Source of the DNA: Ramlibacter alkalitolerans
GTDB lineage: Bacteria > Pseudomonadota > Gammaproteobacteria > Burkholderiales > Burkholderiaceae_C
Assembly (NCBI RefSeq): GCF_016722765.1
Contig: NZ_JAEQND010000004.1
Span: 310,001 to 374,000, forward strand
Reading direction: 5' to 3'
Length of the DNA: 64,000 bases
In this document: one piece after another, positions 6,793-15,825 of the stretch
How the letters are laid out: every line of letters begins with the position of its first letter
Numbering within the stretch: the first letter of the stretch is position 1
The notes under the pieces: generated by a model
Databases searched by the model: none
What the model saw: the letters and a program-made list of their open reading frames with translations, nothing else
What the model was told of the DNA's origin: nothing
Made by a program: the position numbers and the translations under genes

Positions 6793-7443
6793 TCACCGCA
6801 GGAAGAACTCCTGCCACTCCAGTTCCGTCCACCACTCGGCCTCGAGTCCGTCGCAGGTCTCCCCGTGGGCGCGGCACATGAAGCAGCCGTCACCGCGCGT
6901 GAGCGAGGCGTCGGCCAGCGGCCGGTAGCGAAGTCGCAAGCGCGCACCCTCCTCGCGCGCCGCTGCCTCTGCCGGGCTCATCGCGCGATCCGGCAACTCG
7001 AAGATGCCGTTGCGGCCAAGCCGCTCCTCCCCCTCGACGTAGAGGACGGAGTTCTCCGCGTCGATATGGCGCCAGAGTGCGTGCGAGTAGCGGATGGCAA
7101 GGCGCCGAAGGCGATCACGATCGTCCGCGGACCGCGGCCCCTGCGCGAGGAAAGGCGTCATCTCGCCTAGCCACTCGCCCATCTCCGCGTGTTCGCGCAG
7201 GAGTGCGTGCACCGGTCCGCTCGTGGCGGGCAGGTCCGCATCGGTCACCAGTGCCTTGAAGAACACGCCCTCCTCCCGATCGTGATGGAAGTGGCCGGCG
7301 AACTCGACGAAGAAGGCGGCGAAGCGTCTGCCGTCATCCGGGTCCGCAGTCCCGTCGGCCAGGCCGTCGACATACGTGCGAAAGGAACCGAGCACCTGGT
7401 CGATCAGCACGTGTTCGTCCTGGAAGGCGTCGATCAGCTTCAT
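6793..7443 (-). CDS. Hemerythrin HHE domain-containing protein
   Basis: The protein has 216 residues. The N-terminal ~140 residues form a four-helix HHE domain with ligand-type histidines and carboxylates in DEHVLIDQVL, HFHHDREEGVFF, LREHAEMGEWL and HALWRHIDAENSVLY. These usually hold a di-iron site for O2, NO or metal handling. The C-terminal ~70 residues carry a Cys-rich patch (GDGCFMCRAHGETCDG) not usual for plain HHE proteins, suggesting a second metal or redox site. The start at MKLIDAFQ matches the domain boundary. The gene is preceded by a divergent-free 125-bp gap and ends at the edge of the right inverted element. Confidence 0.85.
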   Translation of the reverse strand: MKLIDAFQDEHVLIDQVLGSFRTYVDGLADGTADPDDGRRFAAFFVEFAGHFHHDREEGVFFKALVTDADLPATSGPVHALLREHAEMGEWLGEMTPFLAQGPRSADDRDRLRRLAIRYSHALWRHIDAENSVLYVEGEERLGRNGIFELPDRAMSPAEAAAREEGARLRLRYRPLADASLTRGDGCFMCRAHGETCDGLEAEWWTELEWQEFFLR

Positions 7444-7567
7444 CGTGGATCCGCGTTGTGTACGGCTCGATTCTCGACAAGGCTGGTTGGATTCGTGCGA
7501 TCCCCATGCCACGGTCCCGGGTAACGTCACCGGATCGTCTGCCGCCCCACGCCGCCTCCTCGATTCC

Positions 7568-8200
7568 TCATCGGGCGAGCAGCGCCAGGCAATACCCCAG
7601 CGCCAACGCGAGGCCGCTGGTGAACACCACCAGCCACGCAGGCACCGGTGCACCCAGGCCGCCGCCAGCCGTTACGAGGGCTGGCGAGGGCCGTGCCTGC
7701 GCCGTGCCGGCGGTGCTCACCGGCTGCGGCAGCGCCTCGCCGACGGAAGCAGGCGCGCCCCCGAGCTGCCGCGTGAAGGCGGCGAAGAAGTCGTCGGCAT
7801 TCTTCTTCGCCACCGCCTGCATCAGCCGGCTGCCGACGCTCGCCAGCTTGCCGCCGATCTCGGCCTGCGCCGTGTAGCGCAGCACCGTCTGCTCGCCGCG
7901 CGGCTGCAGCAGGACGCGCGAACTCATCTTCGCGAAGCCGGCAGCGCCGCCCTGCCCCCGGCCGGTGAGCGTATAGCCGTTGGGCGCGTCCAGCTCCGAC
8001 AGCTGCACGTTGCCGCGAAAGGTGGCCGACACCGGGCCGACACGCGTCGTGACGATGGCGTGGAATTCGGTGTCCGAGACTTTCTCCAGCGCCTGGCAGC
8101 CAGCGATGCTCGCCTTGAGCACCGCGGCATCGTTGAGTGCTGCCCAGACCTGCTGCTGCGGCGCCGGGACCAGGTATTCACCCGTGATTTCCATGCTCAT
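7568..8200 (-). CDS. CoxG-like SRPBCC family protein with C-terminal membrane anchor
   Basis: The protein has 210 residues. Residues 1-~145 form the SRPBCC (START-like) fold of CoxG: MEITGEYLVPAPQQQVWAAL at the start and a late helix LMQAVAKKNADDFFAAF. An alanine/proline-rich linker follows, then one hydrophobic segment (WLVVFTSGLALALGY) at the C-terminus, as in CoxG. CoxG is thought to help recruit or mature carbon monoxide dehydrogenase-type enzymes at the membrane. Its ATG overlaps the stop of the upstream dehydrogenase gene (ATGA), so it is the last gene of the molybdenum-hydroxylase operon. Confidence 0.87.
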   Translation of the reverse strand: MSMEITGEYLVPAPQQQVWAALNDAAVLKASIAGCQALEKVSDTEFHAIVTTRVGPVSATFRGNVQLSELDAPNGYTLTGRGQGGAAGFAKMSSRVLLQPRGEQTVLRYTAQAEIGGKLASVGSRLMQAVAKKNADDFFAAFTRQLGGAPASVGEALPQPVSTAGTAQARPSPALVTAGGGLGAPVPAWLVVFTSGLALALGYCLALLAR

Positions 8201-9081
8201 GCCCGCGCTCCGTAAAGGCGCGAAAGGGCCTGCGTTCCCTCGCGGGCATGCCCCTGGTCCACCAGCTGCGCATACAGCTTGCGGGCCTGCTCGGCGCCGG
8301 GCAGTTGCAGCCCCAGGCGGTCGGCCTCCGCCAGCGCAATCGAGAGGTCCTTCAGGAAATGCTCGATCATGAATCCGGGCGCCAGGTCGCCCTCGACGAT
8401 CTTCGGGCCCATCACGCTCAGCTGGAAGCTGCCCGCCGCGCCGCCGGAGATGCACTGCAGCACCAGGTCGGGGTCCAGGCCCGCGGAGCGCGCGTAGGCG
8501 AGCCCTTCGCACACGCCCATGATCGTGGAGGCGATCACCAGCTGGTTGCACATCTTGGTGTGCTGGCCGGTGCCCGCGCCGCCGGTGTGCACGATCGTCT
8601 TGCCCATGCGCTGCAGGACCGGCAGCGCCTGCGCGAACGCCTCCGTGTCGCCCCCGACCATGATCGACAGCCGGGCCTCGCGCGCGCCGAGGTCGCCCCC
8701 GGAAACCGGTGCGTCCAGCGCACGGCAGCCGCGTGCGGCGGCTTCGCGTGCCAGTCGCTGTGCCAGCTCAGGACTGGAGGTGGTCATGTCGATCAGTAGC
8801 GCGCCACGGGCACGCGTGAGCACGCCTTCCGCGCCCAGCCAGACCTCTTCCACGTCGCGGGGATATCCGACCATGGTGATGACCACGTCGGAGCCGGCCG
8901 CCACCGCGCCCGGCGTGTCGCACCAGACGGCACCGCGGCCCACCAGCGCGCGCGCCTTGTCGGCGGAGCGGTTGTACACGCGCAGCGGGTGGCCGGCCGC
9001 CAGCAGGTGGCCGGCCATGCTCTGGCCCATGATGCCGAACCCGACGAATCCGATCCGGGCGGGACTTGTCGCTTCACTCAT
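8197..9081 (-). CDS. NAD(P)-dependent beta-hydroxyacid dehydrogenase (3-hydroxyisobutyrate dehydrogenase / tartronate semialdehyde reductase family)
   Basis: The protein has 294 residues. The N-terminal Rossmann domain shows GFVGFGIMGQSMAGHL, followed by the substrate-binding signature DAPVSGGDLGARE and the catalytic-lysine segment GTGQHTKMCNQL. The family reversibly oxidises 3-hydroxyacids (3-hydroxyisobutyrate, glycerate, 2-hydroxymethylglutarate). The last of these is a step in anaerobic nicotinate breakdown, which is suggestive beside a molybdenum hydroxylase but not proof. The gene overlaps its neighbours on both sides by ATGA, so it belongs to the importer/hydroxylase operon. Confidence 0.88.
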   Translation of the reverse strand: MSEATSPARIGFVGFGIMGQSMAGHLLAAGHPLRVYNRSADKARALVGRGAVWCDTPGAVAAGSDVVITMVGYPRDVEEVWLGAEGVLTRARGALLIDMTTSSPELAQRLAREAAARGCRALDAPVSGGDLGAREARLSIMVGGDTEAFAQALPVLQRMGKTIVHTGGAGTGQHTKMCNQLVIASTIMGVCEGLAYARSAGLDPDLVLQCISGGAAGSFQLSVMGPKIVEGDLAPGFMIEHFLKDLSIALAEADRLGLQLPGAEQARKLYAQLVDQGHAREGTQALSRLYGARA

Positions 9082-11450
9082 TGCTTGTTCTCCGTCGCTT
9101 GCTTGCCGCGCAGCAGGCTGCGCAGGTAGATCGGGCTGATCGGTTGGCTCTCGGCCCGCACGCCGAACGGCGCGAGTGCATCGTTCACCGCGTTCATGAG
9201 GGCGCCGATCGCACCCATCACGCCACCTTCGGCCATGCCCTTGATGCCAGCGGGCGTGCTGCGGTTTGGGGTGTGCATCGGGATGAGCTCGATGCGCGGA
9301 ATCTCGTGGGCCGTCGCGACCAGGTAGTCGGCCAGCGAGCCCGACAGGTTCTGTCCGGTTTGCGGGTCGTAGGCGACGTGCTCCATCAGCGATCCGGACA
9401 GGCCCATGGCGATCGCGCCGTGCTGCTGCCCCTCCACCACGACCGGACTGAGCACGGTGCCGCAGTCTTCCGCCGCCACGTAGCGCTCGATCCGCACGCC
9501 GCCCGTCACCACGTCCAGCCGCACGATGCACGCGTGACTGGAGTTCGAATAGGTCATGGGCGGCGGCTCGTACGTCTTGTGGAACTCCAGGCCGGGGCTC
9601 ACGCCCGGCGGCAGCGCCAGCGGGTCGAGGTAGGCGATGCGGGCGATGTCCGCCAGCGCGAGGCCGGCGTCCTGCCAGGCCCCGTCCGCATGCTGCTGCA
9701 CTCGGCCGTCCTGCATCCGCACCGCGTCCAGCGGAACCTGAAGCCGGTGGGCGCCGATGGCCAGCACCGCCCGGCGCGCATCCTGCGCGCACAGGTACAG
9801 CGTGCCGCCGCCTGCCGTGCCGCCGCGCGCGCCCCGGCTTCCCATGCCGTAAGGCGCCACGTCGGTGTGTCCCAGGTGGATCTTCACGCACGACGAGGGC
9901 ACGCCCAGGCCCTCGGCCACCGCTTGCGCCAGCGCCGTCTCGTAACCCTGCCCGGTTGCGCCCAGGCCCACGGACGCATTGACCACGCCGGACGGCTCGA
10001 TGCGCACCCAGGCCGCTTCGTGGCCCGAGCCCGGGATGCCGGCGGCCTTGTAGAACTTCGATCCGTAGGTCGTGGACTCGACCACCGTGCAGATCCCCAG
10101 GCCCAGCACCTCGCCGCGGCGGCGGGCCTGCGCCTGCCGCTGCCGGAACGCGTCGTAGTCGATCGCCGCCAGCACGCCTTCCAGCGTCTCGCGCGGCGTG
10201 ATGTCGGCCAGCACCTCGCCGGTGGCCATGGTGTAGGGATAGTCCCGCGCCTGCAGCAGGTTGAGCCGGCGCACGGCCACGGGGTCCAGTCCCAGTTCGC
10301 GGGCGACGTTGTCGATGGTGCCGTCCATGAGCCAGCTGGTGATCGCCATCGGGGCGCGCATCGGCCCGTTGCCCACCTTGTTGGACACCACCACCTTCAC
10401 GTCGTAGCGATAGTTGGCAATGCGGTAGGGTCCGGTGATGATCATCGCCACCACCCGCGCCAGGTAGTTGCCGGGATAGAAGCTGTAGGCGCCGAAGTCC
10501 TCCAGGATCTCCAGGTCGAGCGCCAGGATCCGGCCCTGGGCGTCGACCGCCACCCGGGTGCGGCACTGGTCCTCGCGCGCCTGCGACGAGGCCAGCAGGT
10601 TCTCCATGCGGTCCTCGCGCCAGCGTACCGGCCGCTCCAGCAGCATCGCGGCGACGGCCACCGTGAGCTCCTCGCGGTACAGGGCGATCTTCTGGCCGAA
10701 GCCGCCGCCGACGTCGGGCGAAACGACCGTCACCTGCGATTCGGACAGGCGCAGGCGCCCGGCGAGCGTCGTGCGGTACGGGTGCGGCACCTGGGTTCCG
10801 ACCTGGAACAGGAGGTGCTGCCGGCCCGCATCCCAGCTGGCGATGCAGCCGCGGGTCTCGATCGGCAGGTGCGTCTGGCGCTGCATCGAGAAGCTGCTCT
10901 CGACGACGCGGTGAGCCCCGCGCATCGCCGCCTCCACCTCCCCGTGCGAGGCATGCTGGTGCGACAGCAGGTTGGACGCCATCGCGTCATCCACCCGGGG
11001 CGCATTGGCGGCGAGCGCCTGCGCGATGGTGGCCACGGCCGGCAGGACCTCGTACTCCACGCTGACGCGCTCGGCGGCGTCTTCCGCCAGGTAGCGGTTG
11101 GTGGCGATCACGCACGCCACCGGGTCGCCCTGGAAGCGCACCTTGTCGATCGGTAGCGTGTCCGCTTCCATCGGCTGCAGTCCGTCGATGGTCGGCGCCA
11201 TGCGGTGGCGCGTCGTGTGCGGCGCGATGTCGCGGCCGGTGTAGACGGCGACCACGCCGGGCATCTCGCGCGCCGCGGTGGCGTCGATCGAGGCGATGCG
11301 CGCATGCGCGTGCGGCGAGCGCACGAAGCAGGCGTGCAGCGCACCGGGCACCACGATGTCGTCGATGTAGCGGCCGCGGCCGGTGAGCAGCCGGGCGTCC
11401 TCGCGGCGCGGCTCGTGGCGGCCGATGGAGCGAAAGCCGGCGTCGGTCAC
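9078..11450 (-). CDS. Molybdenum hydroxylase large subunit (xanthine dehydrogenase/CoxL family)
   Basis: The protein has 790 residues. The N-terminal a/b hammerhead domain (about 10-130) is followed by the molybdopterin-binding region with GGGFGQK at about 248-254. The C-terminal segment GIKGMAEGGVMGA carries the active-site Glu that deprotonates the Mo-bound water. The segment that is normally AYRGAGRP (or AYRCSFR in true CO dehydrogenase) reads GPMRAPM at about 362-368, so this is not a CO dehydrogenase. It should hydroxylate an N-heterocycle or aldehyde. A GTG start at 11450 overlaps the small-subunit stop (GTGA). A long upstream extension of the frame is shadow. Confidence 0.9.
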   Translation of the reverse strand: MTDAGFRSIGRHEPRREDARLLTGRGRYIDDIVVPGALHACFVRSPHAHARIASIDATAAREMPGVVAVYTGRDIAPHTTRHRMAPTIDGLQPMEADTLPIDKVRFQGDPVACVIATNRYLAEDAAERVSVEYEVLPAVATIAQALAANAPRVDDAMASNLLSHQHASHGEVEAAMRGAHRVVESSFSMQRQTHLPIETRGCIASWDAGRQHLLFQVGTQVPHPYRTTLAGRLRLSESQVTVVSPDVGGGFGQKIALYREELTVAVAAMLLERPVRWREDRMENLLASSQAREDQCRTRVAVDAQGRILALDLEILEDFGAYSFYPGNYLARVVAMIITGPYRIANYRYDVKVVVSNKVGNGPMRAPMAITSWLMDGTIDNVARELGLDPVAVRRLNLLQARDYPYTMATGEVLADITPRETLEGVLAAIDYDAFRQRQAQARRRGEVLGLGICTVVESTTYGSKFYKAAGIPGSGHEAAWVRIEPSGVVNASVGLGATGQGYETALAQAVAEGLGVPSSCVKIHLGHTDVAPYGMGSRGARGGTAGGGTLYLCAQDARRAVLAIGAHRLQVPLDAVRMQDGRVQQHADGAWQDAGLALADIARIAYLDPLALPPGVSPGLEFHKTYEPPPMTYSNSSHACIVRLDVVTGGVRIERYVAAEDCGTVLSPVVVEGQQHGAIAMGLSGSLMEHVAYDPQTGQNLSGSLADYLVATAHEIPRIELIPMHTPNRSTPAGIKGMAEGGVMGAIGALMNAVNDALAPFGVRAESQPISPIYLRSLLRGKQATENKQ

Positions 11451-11935
11451 GCGGGTGCTCCTTCGCGCAGTCGGCTCGCCGCCAGCAGGATGGCGTCGAC
11501 GATGTTCTGGTAGCCGGTACAGCGGCACAGGTTCCCCGAGAGTGCTTCGCGCACCTGGGCCTCCGTCGGATCGGGGTTGTCCTTCAGGAACGGTTCGAAG
11601 GTCATGACGATGCCTGGCGTGCAGAAGCCGCACTGCAGGCCGTGGCATTCGTGCAGCGCCTGTTGCAGCACCGACAGCTGCTGCGGGGTCCCGACGGATT
11701 CGACGGTCTCGATCTCGTGGCCTTCCATCTGCACGGCGAAGCACAGGCAGGACCGCTGTGGGCGGCCATCGATCACCACGGTGCAGGCGCCGCAAACGCC
11801 GTGTTCGCAGCCGACGTGGGTGCCGGTCAGGCCGCAATCCTCGCGCAGCGCGTCGGACAGCAGTTTGCGCGCCGGCGCCTCGAACTCGATGTTCCTGCCG
11901 TTGACGGTGAGGATGATGTGCTGCTGGTCGCTCAT
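11447..11935 (-). CDS. Molybdenum hydroxylase [2Fe-2S] subunit (CoxS-like)
   Basis: The protein has 162 residues. The plant-type ferredoxin half shows GCEHGVCGACTVVIDG plus a later SCLCF cysteine. The C-terminal helical half binds a second cluster through CGFCTPG and CRCTGY. It passes electrons from the molybdenum centre to the FAD subunit. The order FAD subunit, Fe-S subunit, Mo subunit along transcription, with 4-bp stop/start overlaps at both ends, implies stoichiometric translation. Confidence 0.95.
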   Translation of the reverse strand: MSDQQHIILTVNGRNIEFEAPARKLLSDALREDCGLTGTHVGCEHGVCGACTVVIDGRPQRSCLCFAVQMEGHEIETVESVGTPQQLSVLQQALHECHGLQCGFCTPGIVMTFEPFLKDNPDPTEAQVREALSGNLCRCTGYQNIVDAILLAASRLREGAPA

Positions 11936-12804
11936 GCGGGCACCCCGCTCCTTTCAAGGCAGCGGGCGAGCGCGCGCGCCACGAGGGTCTCGGCCAGTTC
12001 CTTGCGGTACACCGCGGGCACGCGCGGCTGGTCCTCGGGCGTGACCGCGTCGCGGGCCGCGCGGGCGACTTCGGCGACCCAGTCGACGGAGGCCACGCGG
12101 CCGCGGAAAGCCTGCGCCACCGCGTCCAGCCGCTGCGGCACCGGCGCGACGCCGCCCACGCCGAGGCGCAGGCTGCTGACACGGCCGTTCTCGAGCGCCA
12201 GCGTGACGGCGACCGCGACGATCGCGTAGTCACCGTGGCGCTGGTTGAACATGCGCCAGACGGACACCTCGCCGGGCACCGCGCAGGGATAGCTCACGGA
12301 CAGCACCATCTCGGTGGGCTCCAGCGCGGTGGTCATCGCCGAGAGCAGGAAGTCGTCGGCCTCGAGCACGCGCTGCGCACCCTTGCGGGCGAGCGTCAGC
12401 CGCGCGCCGAGGGTCATCGCCACCAGCGCGTGCTGCGCCGCCGGGTCGGCGTGCGCCAGGCTGCCGCCCAGCGTTCCGCGCTCGCGGATCGCGCCATGGC
12501 CGATGGTGCGCGCCGCCTGCCCCAGCAAGGGGCAGTGTCCGGCGGCGAGCGGCGACTCGGCCAGCGTGCGGTGACGCGCCAGCGCCCCGACTTCCAGCCG
12601 CTCGCCGCAAACGCGCACCTGCGCCAGCTCGCTCAGGTCGTTGAGGTCCACCAGGTGGGCCGGGCTGGCCAGGCGCATGTTCATCATCGGCACCAGGCTC
12701 TGCCCGCCGGCCAGCGGCTTGGCGTCGTCGCCGAAGCGCGCGAGCAGCTCCAGCGCCTCGTCGACGCTGGCCGGCCGGTGGTAGCTGAAGGCAGCGGGTT
12801 TCAC
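11932..12804 (-). CDS. Molybdenum hydroxylase FAD-binding subunit (CoxM-like)
   Basis: The protein has 290 residues of the CO dehydrogenase medium-subunit type. The flavin pyrophosphate loops are AGGQSLVPMMNMRL (about 33-46) and, later, TLGGSLAHADP. The protein starts with KPAAFSYHRPASVDEAL, as in the family. It moves electrons from the Fe-S clusters to the final acceptor. A GTG start at 12804 is used because the family begins here and no upstream ATG fits. The ABC ATPase gene ends 7 bp before it. Confidence 0.93.
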   Translation of the reverse strand: MKPAAFSYHRPASVDEALELLARFGDDAKPLAGGQSLVPMMNMRLASPAHLVDLNDLSELAQVRVCGERLEVGALARHRTLAESPLAAGHCPLLGQAARTIGHGAIRERGTLGGSLAHADPAAQHALVAMTLGARLTLARKGAQRVLEADDFLLSAMTTALEPTEMVLSVSYPCAVPGEVSVWRMFNQRHGDYAIVAVAVTLALENGRVSSLRLGVGGVAPVPQRLDAVAQAFRGRVASVDWVAEVARAARDAVTPEDQPRVPAVYRKELAETLVARALARCLERSGVPA

Positions 12805-12811
12805 CGGCGCC

Positions 12812-13912
12812 TCAGGCCCAGAGCAGGTTGTCGGTCGTGTCCGGGTCGAACACGTGCAGCCGGTTCAGGTTGATCGCCAGCCGGGCCTGCTCGCCGGCCT
12901 GGTACCGGCACTCCTTGCCGACCCGGAAGAACATCTTGGCCTCGGCCACTTCGATTTCCAGGAACTGGTCCGAGCCGACTGGCAGCACCGACAGGATGCG
13001 GCCGCTGAGGAAGGCGCCCTCGGTCGCGACGTCCGCTTCGGCCACGTCCTCGGCGCGGATGCCCAGCACCACCTCCCGCCCGTCGTAGCCGGAGAGCTTG
13101 CTGGCCGCTTCGGCCGGCAGCGTGAACATGGTGCCGCCGTTGCGGAAGACCAGGCGGTACTGGGTGTGGCGCAGCTGGCCCTTGAGGAAGTTGATCGGCG
13201 GGTTGCCCAGGAAGGACGCCACGAACATGTTGCTCGGACGCTCGTAGATCGCGTCCGGCGAGCCGATCTGCTGCACCACGCCGCCTCGCATCACGACGAT
13301 GCGGTCGGCCAGCGTCAGCGCTTCCGCCTGGTCGTGCGTGACGTAGACGAAGGTCGTCTGCATCGCCTCGTGCAGCTGCTTGATCTCCGCCCGCATGGAA
13401 ATGCGCAGGGCGGCGTCCAGGTTGGAGAGCGGTTCGTCCATCAGGAAGACCTGGGGCTTGCGCACCATCGCGCGGCCGAGTGCCACGCGCTGGCGCTGAC
13501 CGCCGGAGAGCTGGTCGGGCCGGCGCTCCAGCAGAGGCTCGATCTCCAGCCGGCGCGCGGCGTCGCGCACGCGGCGGTCGATCTCCGCCTTCTCGAACTT
13601 GCGCATCTTCAGGCCGAAGGCGATGTTGTCGTACACCGTCTTGTGCGGATACAGGGCGTAGCTCTGGAACACCATCGCCACGTCCCGCTTGTGCGGCGGC
13701 ACGGTGTTCATCACCTCGGTGTCGAAGCGCAGGTTGCCGTCGGTGACGTCTTCCAGCCCCGCGATCATGTTCAGCGTGGTCGATTTGCCGCAGCCGGACG
13801 GGCCGAGCAGGACCAGGAACTCCTTGTCGGCGATCTCGAGGTTGAGGTCCTCGAGCGCGGTGTAGCCGTTGGGATACTGCTTGCGGACGGATTCGAACTG
13901 GATGCGTGCCAT
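12812..13912 (-). CDS. CUT1-type ABC transporter ATPase (MalK/UgpC family)
   Basis: The protein has 366 residues. Walker A is GPSGCGKST (about 38-46), the signature is LSGGQRQRVALGRAM, and Walker B is VFLMDEPLSNLDA with the switch His in VYVTHDQAE. The last ~120 residues form the MalK-like OB/TOBE regulatory domain (GIRAEDV). It energises uptake through the two permeases just upstream. The neighbouring permeases, the Tat-exported binding protein and the hydroxylase downstream suggest the substrate is what the hydroxylase works on. Confidence 0.95.
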   Translation of the reverse strand: MARIQFESVRKQYPNGYTALEDLNLEIADKEFLVLLGPSGCGKSTTLNMIAGLEDVTDGNLRFDTEVMNTVPPHKRDVAMVFQSYALYPHKTVYDNIAFGLKMRKFEKAEIDRRVRDAARRLEIEPLLERRPDQLSGGQRQRVALGRAMVRKPQVFLMDEPLSNLDAALRISMRAEIKQLHEAMQTTFVYVTHDQAEALTLADRIVVMRGGVVQQIGSPDAIYERPSNMFVASFLGNPPINFLKGQLRHTQYRLVFRNGGTMFTLPAEAASKLSGYDGREVVLGIRAEDVAEADVATEGAFLSGRILSVLPVGSDQFLEIEVAEAKMFFRVGKECRYQAGEQARLAINLNRLHVFDPDTTDNLLWA

Positions 13913-13921
13913 GGTGGTGCC

Positions 13922-14851
13922 TTAACCCTTGACGGCGCCGGCGGTGAGGCCGGAGACGATGTAGCGCTCGAAGACGATGGCGATCAGCACCGGGGGCACG
14001 ATCGCCAGCACGCCGGCGGCGTTGATGAATGAGAAGCTGATGTTGAAGTCCGACGTGAAGGACGCCACGACAATGGGCATCGTCTGCGAAGCCGTGGTCT
14101 GCGTGAACATCAGCGCCAGCAGGAACTCGTTCCAGCTGGTGAGGAAGGTGAACAGCACCACCGCGACCAGGGAGGGCAGCGCCAGCGGCAGGAACACCAG
14201 CACCAGCGTTTGCAGTCGCGAACAGCCGTCGACGCGCGCGGCCTTGTCCAGTTCATCGGGCAGCGACTCGAAGTAGCCGGTGAGGATGAAGATGCTGAAG
14301 GGGATCGTGATCGCGAGGTACGTGATCACCAGCGACAGCAGGTTGTCCATCAGCCCCAGCTTCTGGACGAACAGGAAGAATGGCACCACCAGCGCGATGT
14401 CGGGGATGACCCGCGTGGACAGCATGAAGTAGATGGAGGTCTTGCGCCCGATGAAACGGATCTTGGCCATCGCGTAGGCGGCCGGCACGCTCACCAGCAG
14501 GTTCAGCACCACCACCGCGATGGCAACGATGAAGCTGTTCTTCATGGCGGGAAGCAGGTTGGCCGCCGTCGACGGGATGAAGCCGCCGGTGGCCGTGTCG
14601 CCTTGCCTGCGCGTCTCGTAGGTCACCCTCTCGTCGGGCGCCTTGAAGATGGCACGGAAGTTCTGCGCCGTCGGGGCATGCGGTACCCAGTGCGGTGGCA
14701 CCGAGGTGATCTCCGCCTCCGACTGCAGGGAGGACGACAGCAGCCAGGCGATCGGCGCCAGCACGTACAGGGAGAACAGCAGCGAGCCGATGAACAGCAG
14801 CGCGCGGTGGCCGGGAATCAACTTGTTCATGGAAAGGCCCTGCGCGCTCAT
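13922..14851 (-). CDS. ABC transporter permease (MalG/UgpE type)
   Basis: The protein has 309 residues with about six membrane spans. The EAA loop, which contacts the ATPase, reads ELDKAARVDGCSRLQTLVLVFLP. A large periplasmic insertion (about residues 50-105) precedes the conserved core, as in MalG-type permeases. The ATG at 14851 overlaps the upstream permease stop (ATGA). An alternative ATG lies at 14830 (MNKLIPG). It pairs with the next permease to form the import channel. Confidence 0.93.
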   Translation of the reverse strand: MSAQGLSMNKLIPGHRALLFIGSLLFSLYVLAPIAWLLSSSLQSEAEITSVPPHWVPHAPTAQNFRAIFKAPDERVTYETRRQGDTATGGFIPSTAANLLPAMKNSFIVAIAVVVLNLLVSVPAAYAMAKIRFIGRKTSIYFMLSTRVIPDIALVVPFFLFVQKLGLMDNLLSLVITYLAITIPFSIFILTGYFESLPDELDKAARVDGCSRLQTLVLVFLPLALPSLVAVVLFTFLTSWNEFLLALMFTQTTASQTMPIVVASFTSDFNISFSFINAAGVLAIVPPVLIAIVFERYIVSGLTAGAVKG

Positions 14852-15825
14852 AGCTTGCGGCTCGTGGTGCGGATGATGAACCAGGCCAGCACGAAGGTCG
14901 CCACGGCCATGATGTAGGCGAGCGCGGCACCGGTGCCGAAGGCCAGCTTGCGGAAGGTCTCGACGTACACCTGCCAGGCCACGACGTGCGAAGCGTCGGC
15001 AGGCCCGCCCTCGGTCAGCACGAAGAACAGGTCGAAGTGGCGGATCGCCATCATCGTCTCGTAGATCACGACCAGCGCGAAGCCGGGAACCAGCGAGGGC
15101 AGCGTGATGTGCAGGAAGCGCTGCCACACGTTGGCGCCGTCGACCTTGGCCGCGCTGTACAGGTCCGGTCGCACCGACTTGAGCGTGACCAGCAGCAGGA
15201 TGGTCGCCAGCGGAACTTCCTTCCAGACGAAGGCGTTGGTGATCAGCCCCAGGGTCTTGTCGGTGTCGCCGAGCATGACCAGGTACTTGTCGATGAAGCC
15301 CAGTTGCAGCAGCAGCCCGTTGAGCGCGCCGTAGCCGGAGTCGTAGATCCACTTCCACATCAGCCCGTTGGCCACGTAGGGGATGGCCCAGGGAATCAGC
15401 AGGATCGCCGAGAGCACGCGGCGGCCGCGGAACTCCTGGTTCAGCAGCAGCGCCATCAGGGTGGCGATGACCATGATCGCCAGCACCGACATGAGCGTGA
15501 AGTTGACGGTGCGTAGCACCGATTCCCAGAACAGCGGATCCTGGAACACCTTCAGGTAGTTGTTGAACCAGACGAAGGGCACGCGGTGCGGGCGCGTGAG
15601 CTTCAGGTCGAACAGGCTGATCCAGAAGGAGTACAGCACCGGGAAGACGGCCACCGCCATCAGCACCGCCATCATCGGCGCCAGGAACAGCATCGCGCTG
15701 CGCTGGTCGTAGGCGCTGGAGGGGTAGCGCAGCCACGCGCGGCGCGGCCGCCTTGCCGGTGCGGCGCCGGCGGGTGAGAAGGGGGCGTCGTCCGCGGCGA
15801 GCGCAGCCCCGTCGTGCGCGTTCAC
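14848..15825 (-). CDS. ABC transporter permease (MalF/UgpA type)
   Basis: The protein has 325 residues. A ~40-residue cytoplasmic tail rich in Ala/Pro/Arg is followed by about six membrane spans, starting MLFLAPMMAVLMAVAVFPVL. The EAA loop reads DLYSAAKVDGANVWQRFLHITLP. The GTG start at 15825 overlaps the stop of the binding-protein gene (GTGA), which supports this start over the long upstream extension. It is the partner of the MalG-type permease. Confidence 0.93.
   Translation of the reverse strand: MNAHDGAALAADDAPFSPAGAAPARRPRRAWLRYPSSAYDQRSAMLFLAPMMAVLMAVAVFPVLYSFWISLFDLKLTRPHRVPFVWFNNYLKVFQDPLFWESVLRTVNFTLMSVLAIMVIATLMALLLNQEFRGRRVLSAILLIPWAIPYVANGLMWKWIYDSGYGALNGLLLQLGFIDKYLVMLGDTDKTLGLITNAFVWKEVPLATILLLVTLKSVRPDLYSAAKVDGANVWQRFLHITLPSLVPGFALVVIYETMMAIRHFDLFFVLTEGGPADASHVVAWQVYVETFRKLAFGTGAALAYIMAVATFVLAWFIIRTTSRKL

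Noticed and set aside
11451-12233. In-frame N-terminal extension of the large hydroxylase subunit (frame open to 12233)
   Set aside because: It overlaps two well-supported subunit genes and is arginine-rich. The GTG at 11450 with GTGA coupling fits the family start.
7568-12804. Aerobic carbon monoxide dehydrogenase (cox) locus
   Set aside because: The large subunit lacks the AYRCSFR active-site loop, and the CoxD/E/F maturation genes are not present.
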